64,000 nt of DNA from JAUVXJ01 sp964433755. Lineage in GTDB: Bacteria > Chloroflexota > Anaerolineae > UBA7937 > B3-Chlor. Of this stretch, positions 32,937 through 42,544 are shown in pieces (position 1 is the first letter of the stretch; the number at the start of each line of letters is the position of its first letter). The notes beneath the pieces are model-generated. The model was not told the DNA's origin. It saw only the letters and a program-made list of their open reading frames with translations, and did no database searches. The DNA lies in NCBI GenBank assembly GCA_964433755.1, contig CAYSSR010000002.1, positions 248,001 through 312,000 on the forward strand. Direction: 5' to 3'. Position numbers and translations under genes: made by a program.

Positions 32937-35066
32937 TTAGGTCTTCTCGATCCCGCCATAGGCTGCCAGGCAGCGCTTGATTCCTGCGCTGTCGAAGATG
33001 ACAGTCACCTCTTCGTCATCACTGAGGGGCCTGCTGCTGAGCACGATTCCCTCGCCGAACTTCGGATGCCGCACACGGTCCCCATCGTGGAACTGCGTGG
33101 TCGTGGGACGCTGGGCCCGGACCACGGCTTCGTCCGTGAACCCCTTTCTCTCGAACAGGTCCGTCGGGATGTCCGCCAGGAAACGAGACGGCTCGCTGAG
33201 CTCGTCTCTACCGAACAGCGTGCGCCGGAAGGTGTGCAGGAGATACAAGCGTTCCTTGGCCCTCGTGATGCCCACGTAGAACAGGCGCCGCTCCTCCTCC
33301 AGTTCCTCGGCCGTATCCATGGAGCGGTTGTGGGGCAATATTCCCTCCTCCAGACCCACGATAAACACGACTGGGAACTCCAACCCCTTGGCCATGTGCA
33401 ACGTGAGCAAGCATGGGGCCGAGACCTGCTCGTCCAGGTTGTCCACGTCGGACACCAGGGCCACCTCCTCCAGGAAGGTGGTCAGGCTCTCCTCCACCGG
33501 GAGCGAGGAATACTCCTGGGCCACACTCCTCAACTCGTTGATGTTCTCCCAGCGCTCCTCGCCCTCATCGGTACCGTCCCGGATGTACTCTCCATAGCCG
33601 GTCAAATCGAGCACCAGGTCGAGCAACTCCAGCACGCTCAGTTCTCGCCGCACGCCGATGAACTCCTCTAGCAGGGCCAGAAAACCCAGAAGACTGGTCC
33701 GGCCTCTGTCTCCCACGGGGGAGTCCTCGTGGTCGCGCAACATCCGCAGAGCGTCGAACAGCGATACACCCTGGCTCTCCGCCCACGATTCCAACTGGCT
33801 CATCGTCTTCTGGCCGATAGCCCGCCGAGGCACGTTCACGATGCGAATCAGGCTGACGCTATCCAGCGGGTTGTGGATGACCCGCAGATAGGCCAGAGCA
33901 TCCTTGATCTCGCGACGCTCGTAGAAACGTGTCGCCCCCACCAGCCTGTAGGGAACCCCGCCTCGCACGAACGCCTCTTCCAGCGATCGAGACTGGGCGT
34001 TGGTGCGATACATCACCGCCAGATCCCCGGGGAAGCGGCCCTCCTCGGTCATCAACCTATCGATCTCCTGAAGCACGTACTGAGCCTCTTCCTGCTCGTC
34101 GTAGGCCTCCATGGCGACGACGGGGACCCCCGGTTCGTTCTCCGTCCACAGCCGTTTCTGGACCCGCTGCACGTTCCGCGAGATGACGTGGTGCGCCGTA
34201 TCCAAGATCATCTGCGTGGACCGGTAGTTCTGTTCCAGAAGAACGGCTTGCACCTCCTTGTAGTCATCGCGGAAGCGCTGGACATTGCGGAAATCCGCCC
34301 CCCTCCAGGCGTAGATGCTCTGATCCTCGTCGCCCACGACGAACAGGTTCCTGTGGCGGCGGGCGAGCAGCTTCAGAATGATGTACTGCGCAACGTTGGT
34401 ATCCTGGAACTCGTCAACAAGAATGTGCTGGTACTGCCTCTGGTACTTGTCGAGCACTTCCTGGTTCTCGCGCAACAGTCGTACCGTCACCATCAGCAAG
34501 TCGTCGAAGTCCAAAGCATTGCTCTGTAGCAGAAGCCGCTGGTAGCGGCGGTAGACGCGCGAGACGATCTCTTGCTTGTAGCTTCCGGCCACGTACTCTC
34601 CTGGCCCGATCAACTGGCTCTTCGCTCTGGAGATGCCATCCAGGATACCGCGCGGGCCGAGGTCTCCGTCGTCGAGGTTGAGCTCCTTCAGGGATCGACG
34701 AACCAGGCTGATCTGATCCGCCGTGTCGTAGATGACGAAGTCCCTGTCGTAGGGGATGTGAGCGGCCTCGCGGCGGAGGATGCGTACGCACACGGCGTGG
34801 AACGTGCCGATGGTGATCTGGCGAAGCACGTGATCACCCAGCAACTGACGGAGACGCTCTTTCATCTCCCGCGCGGCCTTGTTGGTGAAGGTGACCGCCA
34901 TGATCCGGTAGGGAGACACACCTCGGTTCTTCACCAGGTAGGCCACGCGATGGGTAAGCACCCGGGTCTTGCCGCTGCCAGGCCCGGCTACCACCAGCAC
35001 CGGTCCGTCTGGAGCTTCTACCGCCTCCCTCTGCGCTGGGTTCATTCGCGCCAGGATATCTTCCAT
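32937..35066 (-). CDS. pcrA: ATP-dependent DNA helicase PcrA/UvrD
   Basis: 709 aa superfamily 1A helicase. Motif I VAGPGSGKTRVLTHR, motif Ia TFTNKAAREMKERL, motif II ILVDEFQDTNVAQY, motif III GDEDQSIYAWRGAD, motif IV LEQNYRST, motif V LTLHMAKGLEFPVVFIVGLE, motif VI EERRLFYVGITRAKERLYL; C-terminal GDRVRHPKFGEG tudor-like region that binds RNA polymerase. ATG 35066 is preferred (GAGGCGGG upstream) over a GTG five codons earlier. Confidence 0.95.
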   Translation of the reverse strand: MEDILARMNPAQREAVEAPDGPVLVVAGPGSGKTRVLTHRVAYLVKNRGVSPYRIMAVTFTNKAAREMKERLRQLLGDHVLRQITIGTFHAVCVRILRREAAHIPYDRDFVIYDTADQISLVRRSLKELNLDDGDLGPRGILDGISRAKSQLIGPGEYVAGSYKQEIVSRVYRRYQRLLLQSNALDFDDLLMVTVRLLRENQEVLDKYQRQYQHILVDEFQDTNVAQYIILKLLARRHRNLFVVGDEDQSIYAWRGADFRNVQRFRDDYKEVQAVLLEQNYRSTQMILDTAHHVISRNVQRVQKRLWTENEPGVPVVAMEAYDEQEEAQYVLQEIDRLMTEEGRFPGDLAVMYRTNAQSRSLEEAFVRGGVPYRLVGATRFYERREIKDALAYLRVIHNPLDSVSLIRIVNVPRRAIGQKTMSQLESWAESQGVSLFDALRMLRDHEDSPVGDRGRTSLLGFLALLEEFIGVRRELSVLELLDLVLDLTGYGEYIRDGTDEGEERWENINELRSVAQEYSSLPVEESLTTFLEEVALVSDVDNLDEQVSAPCLLTLHMAKGLEFPVVFIVGLEEGILPHNRSMDTAEELEEERRLFYVGITRAKERLYLLHTFRRTLFGRDELSEPSRFLADIPTDLFERKGFTDEAVVRAQRPTTTQFHDGDRVRHPKFGEGIVLSSRPLSDDEEVTVIFDSAGIKRCLAAYGGIEKT

Positions 35067-35486
35067 GCCCGCCTCGATCACCTGGGGATTCTAGCATAGG
35101 ATGTAGTCCGAGGGGAAGATCGAACCTCACGTAGGCGGTCGCACAGAGACAGCACGAACGAGTATCGCTCGTTTCAAAGGAAGCCTGGCTCAGGAATGAA
35201 AACCATGGCCCGTGACGAAAGCTTCCCCCCCATCCGTACGCAAGCTGCGCGACAACACAGACATCGCAGTCTGACACCACCCCATCGTACGCTACCATTG
35301 CCGAGTGGGCGGTGAACGAACCAGTGCGGAAGGACTACAGGGGACTGCTACTGGGGAGGCTCGTCACCCTCTCAATCAGGCCCCAGGAGATACGGATGCT
35401 CGCCGACTGGACCTCTCGCCAGATCCGGGCTTGCCCCTCGCGCGCGGTCCTCAGCCTGTCACAATGCGCAGGACGTCGTGCGCCAA
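35067..35486. other. Gene-free stretch between pcrA and the methyltransferase operon
   Basis: About 420 bases. It must hold the pcrA promoter and the 3' end of the long leftward operon. I see no convincing terminator, ORF or RNA; short ORFs here have no supporting features. Confidence 0.45.
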
Positions 35487-36332
35487 CTACCAGCCATTCC
35501 GCCACCGCTGCAAGAACTCCATGGCGTACTCGTCCCACCCCATCAACAGATTGCCGGCCGCAACCGTCCTCCGGATCTCGACGTCCAGTGGGTTCAAGAG
35601 TGCAGAGGTCAAGCCTGCCGCCATACACATCGCCAGAAAGGATCGATTGATCAAGTCGCGCTCGGGCAACCCAAAGGACATGTTGCTGCCACCCAGAGTG
35701 GTGTTGACGTCGAGACTTGTGCAGATCGACGTGATAGCCTGCAAAGTCACGAGGGCAGCCTGCTGATCCGACGCTATGGCCATGGCAAGAGGATCGATGA
35801 CCACGTCCTCCACAGGAATGCCGTGTTCGTCGGCGGCCCCAACGATCCTCTTCGCTATTTCGAGCCGACTAGAGGAATCCTTTGGTATGCCGCCTTCGTC
35901 TATACACAGCCCCACCACCGCACAATCGCGGTCCTTGACCAACGGGAGAACGACCTCAAGGGATGCCTTCTCACCGGTCACGGAGTTCACCAGAGGCCTG
36001 CCCGGACAGACATCTAGCGCCGTGGCGAGCGCACGGTGATCGCTGGTATCGATGCAAATGGGGACATCGACGATCCCTGCCACCTCCTTCACCGCCAATG
36101 GCAGGATTCGTTCCTCGTCGACATCCAACGCGCTCACGTTCACGTCTATGACCTGAGCACCCGCCGCAGACTGTGCCAGGGCTTCCTCCCGCACCAGCGA
36201 CATATCGCCTTTCACGAGCAATTCGGCCAGCACCTCCCGACCGCTGGGGTTGATTCGCTCGCCAATGACAACAAAAGGTCCCCCACTATCGATCGTTACG
36301 GTCTGTCCAGCACCCTCTAAAACGGTCCGCAC
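35487..36332 (-). CDS. Pterin-binding methyltransferase (MeTr/MtvA-type, corrinoid to tetrahydrofolate)
   Basis: 281 aa TIM barrel of the dihydropteroate synthase/MeTr family: FVVIGERINPSGREVLAEL, AQVIDVNVSALDVDEE, ICIDTSD, LVNSVTGEK, VIDPLAMAI, TTLGGSNMSFGLP. In O-demethylase and betaine systems such proteins (MT2) move the methyl group from the corrinoid protein to tetrahydrofolate. I use GTG 36332, with GGAGG 9 bases upstream; an upstream Met would start in the spacer. Last gene of the operon, after the corrinoid protein. Confidence 0.85.
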   Translation of the reverse strand: MRTVLEGAGQTVTIDSGGPFVVIGERINPSGREVLAELLVKGDMSLVREEALAQSAAGAQVIDVNVSALDVDEERILPLAVKEVAGIVDVPICIDTSDHRALATALDVCPGRPLVNSVTGEKASLEVVLPLVKDRDCAVVGLCIDEGGIPKDSSSRLEIAKRIVGAADEHGIPVEDVVIDPLAMAIASDQQAALVTLQAITSICTSLDVNTTLGGSNMSFGLPERDLINRSFLAMCMAAGLTSALLNPLDVEIRRTVAAGNLLMGWDEYAMEFLQRWRNGW

Positions 36333-36536
36333 TCTTATGACCCTCCGACATGCTTGAACGCATTCATCGAGCAGATGCACCGCTCATATCGATTTGATGT
36401 TGCTGGCCCCTGAGCACCGACCCACCACGCTGACGGCTCACCCGAGCAGCGGCGACGAGCCGCCAAGCCCAGCGCTTTCCACACCGGTAACACGCTCCGA
36501 GTCGGCTGCCCCATCGCAGGTCGGCACCTGGAATCG

Positions 36537-37169
36537 TCAGGAAAGACCCAGCAACTCCTTGCCCCTTCTCGCAGCCGCTGCTGCATCTGGCGCGTAACCG
36601 TCTGCGCCGACCCGGTCCGCATACGCCTGCGTCACGGGAGCGCCTCCCACCAACACCTTGACGTTGTCACGGACCCCGGCCTTCACCAGTGCCTCGATGG
36701 TGGTGCCCACGGCCGGCAAGGTGGTTGTAAGCAGAGCCGACATTCCCACGATATCGGGGTTGTTCTCTTTCACAGCTCCGACGAACGCCTCAGCCGACAC
36801 ATCTATGCCGATGTCGATCACATCAAAACCTGCCGCCTCGAACATCATCCGGACCAGGTTCTTGCCTATGTCATGCAGGTCACCTTTGACTGTCCCGATG
36901 ACCATCCGGCCCACCTTCTCGATCTCGCTGCCCGTCAGAAACGGCTCGAGTACAGACACGCCTGTCTGCATCGCCCGCGCGGCAAGCAGCATCTCCGGGA
37001 CAAAGATCTCGCCTCGCTCGAAACGATCCCCCACTTCCGCCAGTGCAGGAATGAGGTATCCAGAGATGATCTCACCCGCTGGAACGCCTTCCTCCACGGC
37101 CTGTCCCACCAACTGCTCCACAGCGTTTCTGTCTCCAACAACAGTCTTGTCGCGAATGTCCTGTAAGTC
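36537..37169 (-). CDS. Corrinoid protein (MtaC/MtvC-type)
   Basis: 210 aa. N-terminal helical cap domain (residues ~1-85), then the B12-binding Rossmann domain with the lower-ligand motif GTVKGDLHDIGKNLVRMM (DxHxxG) near residue 95, GIDVSAEAFV, SALLTTTLP and LVGGAPVTQAYADRVGADGYAPDA. It shuttles the methyl group between the substrate methyltransferase and the pterin methyltransferase. ATG 37169 lies in a stretch with GGAGG before it. Confidence 0.93.
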   Translation of the reverse strand, partial: DLQDIRDKTVVGDRNAVEQLVGQAVEEGVPAGEIISGYLIPALAEVGDRFERGEIFVPEMLLAARAMQTGVSVLEPFLTGSEIEKVGRMVIGTVKGDLHDIGKNLVRMMFEAAGFDVIDIGIDVSAEAFVGAVKENNPDIVGMSALLTTTLPAVGTTIEALVKAGVRDNVKVLVGGAPVTQAYADRVGADGYAPDAAAAARRGKELLGLS

Positions 37170-37204
37170 CATGCTGCCTCCCAAAATCTCACATGGCGTG
37201 AGAA

Positions 37205-38116
37205 TCAATCAGCTTCAGCGCTGGCCGAACCAGCGTGCTCCGCACCCAGAAGAAGGCGCGGATTGGCCCTCGTCATGACTGCCAGTTCCTCTTCTTCGAA
37301 TCCTTCGCCACCCAGCGCCTCACAGAAGATCCTCAGCCCGTCCACCGGCGCAGGATTCTGGATTTGGCCCAGGTCGCTGGAGATCACGTTGCGCTCTATG
37401 CCAGTTGCTCGTATCGCCGCGCCGATCTCTGCCACCGGCACTCCGTACTGCTCATCCACTATGGAGTAGGCGCAGCGCTCAAAGTAGATCCCCTGGCGGC
37501 TCAGATCGACCTGCTCGTGTATGAGCATACCTACCAGAGGTGAGTCGGGATGGGTGACGAGTATCTTCGTGACCCCCGCGCGGATGGCCAGTTCCACCAA
37601 CCCCCGCACAGCGGCGGGCGCCAGATGACCCGTGGCCAGGACCGCATCCGCGTCGCCAATGCAACCCAATATCCTGTGCATGCACGCCACAGTCTCGGGA
37701 TCCCCCAGATCCACCGTCGTCTGACTCACCAGGTCTTGGTACCGTTGAGCCGTCCCGGACACCGCTGCCCCATTCTCATCAACAGGCACCATGGTAGGCA
37801 TCCATATCACCTTCGCCCCCAGGGCAAGATTGGCCTGCACCGCCTCAGCATTGAGACCCCCCGTCGCGCCCTGGTTGAGGACCACACCGCCGAACACCCG
37901 CACCCCGGTCACCATCTTGTCCACGAGCCAGGCTCGGCCGACCGTGGAGAACAGATGGTTCTTCAAGACCACCGCCTCCATTCCCGCCGTCTCCGCCTGA
38001 CGGGCCACCTGCACATCGTCCACCAACCTGGGCATCACGTCCGGGGCGCTATGCACGTGCATGTCGATGGCCCCTGTGAGATCGTAGTCTCTGCCAGTCG
38101 AACTGCGCACTTTCAC
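37205..38116 (-). CDS. DUF6282 family protein, predicted metal-dependent hydrolase
   Basis: 303 aa. IDMHVHSAPDVMPRLVDD near residue 18 gives a metal-binding HxH plus Asp as in amidohydrolase/PHP barrels; VLKNHLF, TGHLAPAAVRG, VTHPDSP and ISSDLGQIQNPAPVDGL add further His and Asp. Function unknown. Inside an operon for methyl transfer and sugar catabolism it might open a lactone, ester or amide of the substrate. Confidence 0.75.
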   Translation of the reverse strand: MKVRSSTGRDYDLTGAIDMHVHSAPDVMPRLVDDVQVARQAETAGMEAVVLKNHLFSTVGRAWLVDKMVTGVRVFGGVVLNQGATGGLNAEAVQANLALGAKVIWMPTMVPVDENGAAVSGTAQRYQDLVSQTTVDLGDPETVACMHRILGCIGDADAVLATGHLAPAAVRGLVELAIRAGVTKILVTHPDSPLVGMLIHEQVDLSRQGIYFERCAYSIVDEQYGVPVAEIGAAIRATGIERNVISSDLGQIQNPAPVDGLRIFCEALGGEGFEEEELAVMTRANPRLLLGAEHAGSASAEAD

Positions 38117-38691
38117 CCTCTCGTGATCCTACGGCCCCAGCTCCCGTCCCCTCAGGTGGCCCTTCTGCGCGAGAGGGCGAAGCTGCCGATCCGTCGCGGC
38201 CCCTGTGCTGCAAGCGATCAAAGCTCAGACCACAGACCCTGAGCGCAACCTGTCAACGATCCCCGGCAACATGGATAGCCAGGCCGCATCTCACCACGAG
38301 ACAACCCCGAACCTTGCCATGAGTCGGGCTTCGATCCCCGGCATCAGCAGCAACGCACCCTTCCACGATCCAAGGGACTGAATCCCGGAACGACACAGCC
38401 GCCGCTCACACAGGCGCTGAGTTTACACCACAAGCGGACGACATGCCAGCCATTCTACCTGATGATCGAGTGAGGTACGCAAGCGAGGCATCAAACACTC
38501 GTGCCACGAGGCCTGATCCTGACGGCACGAGCCTTGCGACTGCGACAAGCGGCCCGTCTCCAGAGTGGCGCGGCCAAACAGAAGAGCAAGGATGTGCACT
38601 TGGGTGTTGATTCGCCAGTGGAGTCCCGATCCTCATGCGCCTGGCCGTGAGTGGGGCAGCAGCCAGGATCGTGCCCATGTCCCACGTCACA
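38117..38691. other. Gene-free stretch inside the methyltransferase operon
   Basis: 575 bases, by far the largest gap in the leftward gene run. I find no credible ORF, promoter or RNA fold by eye. It may hold a degraded gene or an internal promoter for the last three genes. Confidence 0.4.
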
Positions 38692-39849
38692 TCAAGCGTA
38701 TGTGCCCTGTTCAGCAAGTGTGTCCGCCAGAACCGCGAAATTCTCCCTCTTCGCCTCCATGATCTGCCCGGCTGCATAGAGCACGTATCCCCCGCCCTCC
38801 TTGGCGGCCTCCAGGCAACGTATCACCTCCTGGCGGACAGCCTCCGGATCGTCACCCACCAGCACCCTCTCGTTGAATCCCCCCATCAAGGCGACCTTGT
38901 CCCCTACTCGCCTCTTGGCATCCACAAGCTCGATGTCACCACCACCCGAAGCCGCAGGCGGAGTCAGCGTCTCGATTGCGTCCGGCTCGGCGGCAGCCAT
39001 CCTCTCCAGCAGATGATCGGTCTTTCCGCAGTTGTGGAAGTCGGCGATGGCGCCGTGCTCCTTGACGACATCGATCATCCGTCGATCGTTGTCTGCCACG
39101 AACTGGTCGTACATCTCTGATGACATGATCCCGATGAAGCTATCATTGTGCATGACCGAGTGAAGACCGGTGGTGCGGCATATGTGCGCCAGGATTCGCA
39201 CGCTGTAGTCAGTCAGGATCTCCAGAAGCTCTTTCACCCACTCGGGCCGATCGTAGACGTCGAACAGGAGATCATTCATGCCTCTCAGATGAAGAGCCTC
39301 GTCCCAGGCACCGGGATAGATGAGATTGACGATGCCCCGATCCCCCAACTTGTCGACCATGTCCTCGAGGAGCCGGGTGTTCAAGGACTCCGGGTCCGGC
39401 CGGTAACGCAGGAGCTCGATGTCTTCCGGTTCTTTGATCATAAAATCCATCGCCCACTTCTGGTAGCGCTCGTACTTGCACGTCGTCGTCAAGCGCCCCT
39501 TCGGGGTCGTGACGGTGAATACTATCTGGGATTCCTCCGGATCGCTCTCCTTGGAGACTTGCCAGTCCTTGCACGCTTCCTCCGGCCAGGAGAAGATGGC
39601 GGAAGGCCAACTGGAGATGAACATCCCGTGCCACCAATGGGGATACAGCACGGGATCGAGGCCCAGCTCCTCCTGAACCTCAATCACACGTTCGAGGAGA
39701 TCGGTCTGGAGGTGGGTAGACGGATTCCCGTCGATCGGTCCAATCAGCTCGTGCTCCAGGTACTCTAGGCCGAGCCGCAATACGACGGGCACCCTGTCCA
39801 CCGGCTCTCTGCGCAGAGCAGCCAGCAGTCTTCCTCGGCTATTCATCAT
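38692..39849 (-). CDS. URO-D family methyltransferase (MtaA/MtvB-like), copy 1
   Basis: 385 aa. Uroporphyrinogen decarboxylase-like barrel. Near residue 275, FHNCGKTDHLLERM carries the HxC zinc motif typical of corrinoid-linked URO-D methyltransferases rather than true HemE. The later segment where these usually have a third Cys ligand reads YVLYAAGQI here. Such proteins demethylate methoxy substrates onto a corrinoid protein. The whole set (copy 1, copy 2, corrinoid protein, pterin methyltransferase) is in one run of genes. Confidence 0.82.
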   Translation of the reverse strand: MMNSRGRLLAALRREPVDRVPVVLRLGLEYLEHELIGPIDGNPSTHLQTDLLERVIEVQEELGLDPVLYPHWWHGMFISSWPSAIFSWPEEACKDWQVSKESDPEESQIVFTVTTPKGRLTTTCKYERYQKWAMDFMIKEPEDIELLRYRPDPESLNTRLLEDMVDKLGDRGIVNLIYPGAWDEALHLRGMNDLLFDVYDRPEWVKELLEILTDYSVRILAHICRTTGLHSVMHNDSFIGIMSSEMYDQFVADNDRRMIDVVKEHGAIADFHNCGKTDHLLERMAAAEPDAIETLTPPAASGGGDIELVDAKRRVGDKVALMGGFNERVLVGDDPEAVRQEVIRCLEAAKEGGGYVLYAAGQIMEAKRENFAVLADTLAEQGTYA

Positions 39850-39880
39850 TCATCCATCCTTCGTTCCGCCAGCGATCGTG

Positions 39881-40975
39881 CTAGGCGGCATCGTGCACCC
39901 AGCCTTCGCTCAATTCCCTCAAAGTCGTGGCTGCATCCTCCGCCGAGTCTACGATTACTTGGAGGGCCAACCCTCGGGGCGACAGTGACTCCTTCATCTC
40001 GTCCAGTTCCCCGGAAGTGAACTCCCCCCAAACCAGCAGAGGTTTGTGTTCCTGGATTCTTCTGAGAACAGGTATGAGTTCCCCTAGCGCCGGCCCGCTG
40101 GCATCGTAGTTCACCTCCACTACGGCTAGGTGCTTCTCGGCCAGAAGGTGATCGAGAGGATACATGCACGGTGAGTGTAGGTGAAAACCAGCATACTCGA
40201 ACGAGCTCGCGATCTGCCTCTCCCCATCCTCCAGAAACCGACTGTACAGTTCAGGAGACCAGGACGCCACCGAGTCTTCCTGAGACCAACCAGCAGAGCC
40301 AGGAGTCCACAATTGATACAGGCCCAGTGCACATCCTCCGTGGAACTCAGGGATGCGCTCCAACTGAGCCTTGGCTACATCGACCCAGATCTGGGTGCAT
40401 CTGTCCATGAAGCGCCGAACCTGCTCAGGGTGGTCATAGAGGTCATAGATCGCCTGAGAGTGGCCTCGTGCGGCCGACAGGAGATCAGCAAGGCCTCTCA
40501 TCAGGGTGACCCCCACGGGATAGCGCCCTCGTGAGGCCGACGCCAACGACTCCGTGAACTCGAGCAGCTTCACGAACCATGGGTTGTCCTCGGTCAGATT
40601 GATCTCTTCCAGCTTGGCCCAGTCATCGAGAAAGGGCTCAGACCAGATAGTCCCCTCTGAGCACCTCACCTCGCAACCCAGGATGGCCTCCATCCAGCAC
40701 ATGCCCCAAAAAGGTATGGCCACCCAGGGCACATCTCCGCCGGCCCTGGCGTGCAACTCGAAGAGCCGGTCGTAATCCGGCAAGAAACGCTCGACATCGA
40801 CCATCTCCGGTGTCAGGCGTCCCGCCGAAAGTTGCTGTACCCCGGAGGAATAGCTATCGAACGGTATTTGCGTGCCGACCCAGATGGAAACGAGAGGGCG
40901 GTCCACCTCGTCGCGGTTCCAGAAGCGCAGACTCCGCGATCTCATCGAGTCCAGGTCGAAGTCCGGTGTCAACAC
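39881..40975 (-). CDS. URO-D family methyltransferase-like protein, copy 2
   Basis: 364 aa, diverged from copy 1. RSRSLRFWNRDEVDRPLVS at the start, PFWGMCWMEAILGCEV near residue 88, and FHLHSPCMYPLDHLLAEKH near residue 265, where HSPC replaces the HxC zinc motif. It could be a second substrate methyltransferase, a partner subunit, or a non-methyltransferase member. It is 6 bases upstream of the ABC ATPase stop on the same strand, so it follows the importer. Confidence 0.7.
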   Translation of the reverse strand: MLTPDFDLDSMRSRSLRFWNRDEVDRPLVSIWVGTQIPFDSYSSGVQQLSAGRLTPEMVDVERFLPDYDRLFELHARAGGDVPWVAIPFWGMCWMEAILGCEVRCSEGTIWSEPFLDDWAKLEEINLTEDNPWFVKLLEFTESLASASRGRYPVGVTLMRGLADLLSAARGHSQAIYDLYDHPEQVRRFMDRCTQIWVDVAKAQLERIPEFHGGCALGLYQLWTPGSAGWSQEDSVASWSPELYSRFLEDGERQIASSFEYAGFHLHSPCMYPLDHLLAEKHLAVVEVNYDASGPALGELIPVLRRIQEHKPLLVWGEFTSGELDEMKESLSPRGLALQVIVDSAEDAATTLRELSEGWVHDAA

Positions 40976-40981
40976 TGCCTC

Positions 40982-42493
40982 CTACGTCTCGTTGCTGGGG
41001 GCCGCGCCCTGCAATGCGCTCCGCATGATATCCTCAGATAGGGCCTCTGTCCAGGGGTACTCACCCACGATTCGACCTTCCTTCATCACCAGCAAACGGT
41101 CGGAGAGAGCCAGCAGTTCCGGAAGCTCCGAGGAAATCAGAATAATACCCATCCCTTGAGCGGCCAGGTCCGATATGATGTCATGTATCTCTGCCTTCGC
41201 CCCCACATCAATGCCCTGGGTCGGTTCATCGAGAATCAGTACCTTGGGGCGCATGGCTAGCCAGCGAGACATGACCACCTTCTGCTGGTTTCCTCCACTC
41301 AGGTTTGCGACCGTCTGTTCAATGCTTGGAGTCTGAACGTGCAGGCGGTCCACGTACTCGGAGACCAAGGATCGTTCCTTGTCCCGGCTGAGGAAGCCAA
41401 GGCGGGCCAGATCCCGCAAAATGGCCATACTCACGTTCTCCCGCACCGACATGCTCAGAAACAACCCCTGGAGCTTCTTGTCTTCGGGTACGAATCCAAT
41501 GCGCCGTCGCACCGCATCCCTGGGTGAGGAGATGTCAGTCCGTTCTCCTTCAACGTACACCTCTCCCCCGCTTGCCCGCAGTGCCCCAAAGAGCGTCATT
41601 GCCATGGCGGTCCGCCCTGCTCCCACAAGCCCAGCAAAACCAAGGATCTCGCCCGCGTGTAGGGTGAAACTCACGCCATTCACTTCGTTGTCGTGCTCCA
41701 GCCCTCTCACCTCCAGGATCGGCTCACCGCTCACCGGAGCCCGCTCACGGGGCTGGACTCGCATCTCCCTACCTACCATCATCTGGATAACCGAATCAAC
41801 GCTCGTAGCCTCGGTGTCAACCGTGGCAATCCGTCTGCCATCACGAAGGACGGTTATCTTGTCACAGATATGAAACACCTCGCTGAGTCGATGCGAAACG
41901 AATACTACTGCTATCCCCTCCCCTCTCAGCCGTTCGATAGTCTTGAACAACCGGTCAGTCTCCATCGAGGCCAGGGAGGAATTGGGCTCGTCCATCATCA
42001 CCAGTCGCGCCTTGTACGAGAGTGCTTTGGCGATCTCCACCAATTGCTGCTCGGACGCCGTCAAGCGCTCGACGCTCTGTCGAACGTCCATCTCGACGCC
42101 TAGTGAAGCAAGCAGTCTGTGGGCTTCGTCATCCACCTGTTCCTGCCTGATGAAGCCCAGACTACCCGATGGCATATGTCCCAGGAAGATGTTGTCCGCG
42201 ACGCTCAGGTTGGGGGCAAGGGCCGCCTCTTGATGAACCACCGCTATTCCCAGCCGGGCCGCCTCATGTGGGTTCCGAAGATCGACGTCCTGTCCACCGT
42301 AGTAGATGTGACCAGCGTCGCGCCTGTGCGCCCCACTCAGCACGTGCACCAGAGTGGTCTTGCCAGCACCGTTCTCTCCAACAAGACCATGCACCTCTCC
42401 TTCGTACACTTCGAAGGAGACCTCGTTGAGCGCCTGAACCCCTGGGAAGCCCTTGCTGATGTTCTCGGCTCTAAGCAACACCCCGTCCGTCAC
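40982..42493 (-). CDS. Sugar ABC transporter ATP-binding protein (RbsA type)
   Basis: 503 aa with two fused ABC domains, as in RbsA/XylG/MglA. First Walker A GENGAGKTTL, signature LTASEQQLVEIAKAL, Walker B MMDEPNSSL; the second half has GLVGAGRTAM (degenerate Walker A), LSGGNQQKVVMSRWL and LILDEPTQGIDVG. I place the start at GTG 42493, after AAGGGCCGAA; the open frame starts 16 codons earlier. Confidence 0.93.
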   Translation of the reverse strand: MTDGVLLRAENISKGFPGVQALNEVSFEVYEGEVHGLVGENGAGKTTLVHVLSGAHRRDAGHIYYGGQDVDLRNPHEAARLGIAVVHQEAALAPNLSVADNIFLGHMPSGSLGFIRQEQVDDEAHRLLASLGVEMDVRQSVERLTASEQQLVEIAKALSYKARLVMMDEPNSSLASMETDRLFKTIERLRGEGIAVVFVSHRLSEVFHICDKITVLRDGRRIATVDTEATSVDSVIQMMVGREMRVQPRERAPVSGEPILEVRGLEHDNEVNGVSFTLHAGEILGFAGLVGAGRTAMAMTLFGALRASGGEVYVEGERTDISSPRDAVRRRIGFVPEDKKLQGLFLSMSVRENVSMAILRDLARLGFLSRDKERSLVSEYVDRLHVQTPSIEQTVANLSGGNQQKVVMSRWLAMRPKVLILDEPTQGIDVGAKAEIHDIISDLAAQGMGIILISSELPELLALSDRLLVMKEGRIVGEYPWTEALSEDIMRSALQGAAPSNET

Positions 42494-42544
42494 TTCGGCC
42501 CTTGCCCCCTTCCTAGGCTCACATTGAGTCCGGCAGAACACCCC

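Noticed and set aside
38692..40975. Assignment of the URO-D genes to haem biosynthesis (HemE)
   Set aside because: They lack the HemE N-terminal arginine motif and have methyltransferase-like His/Cys motifs next to a corrinoid protein.
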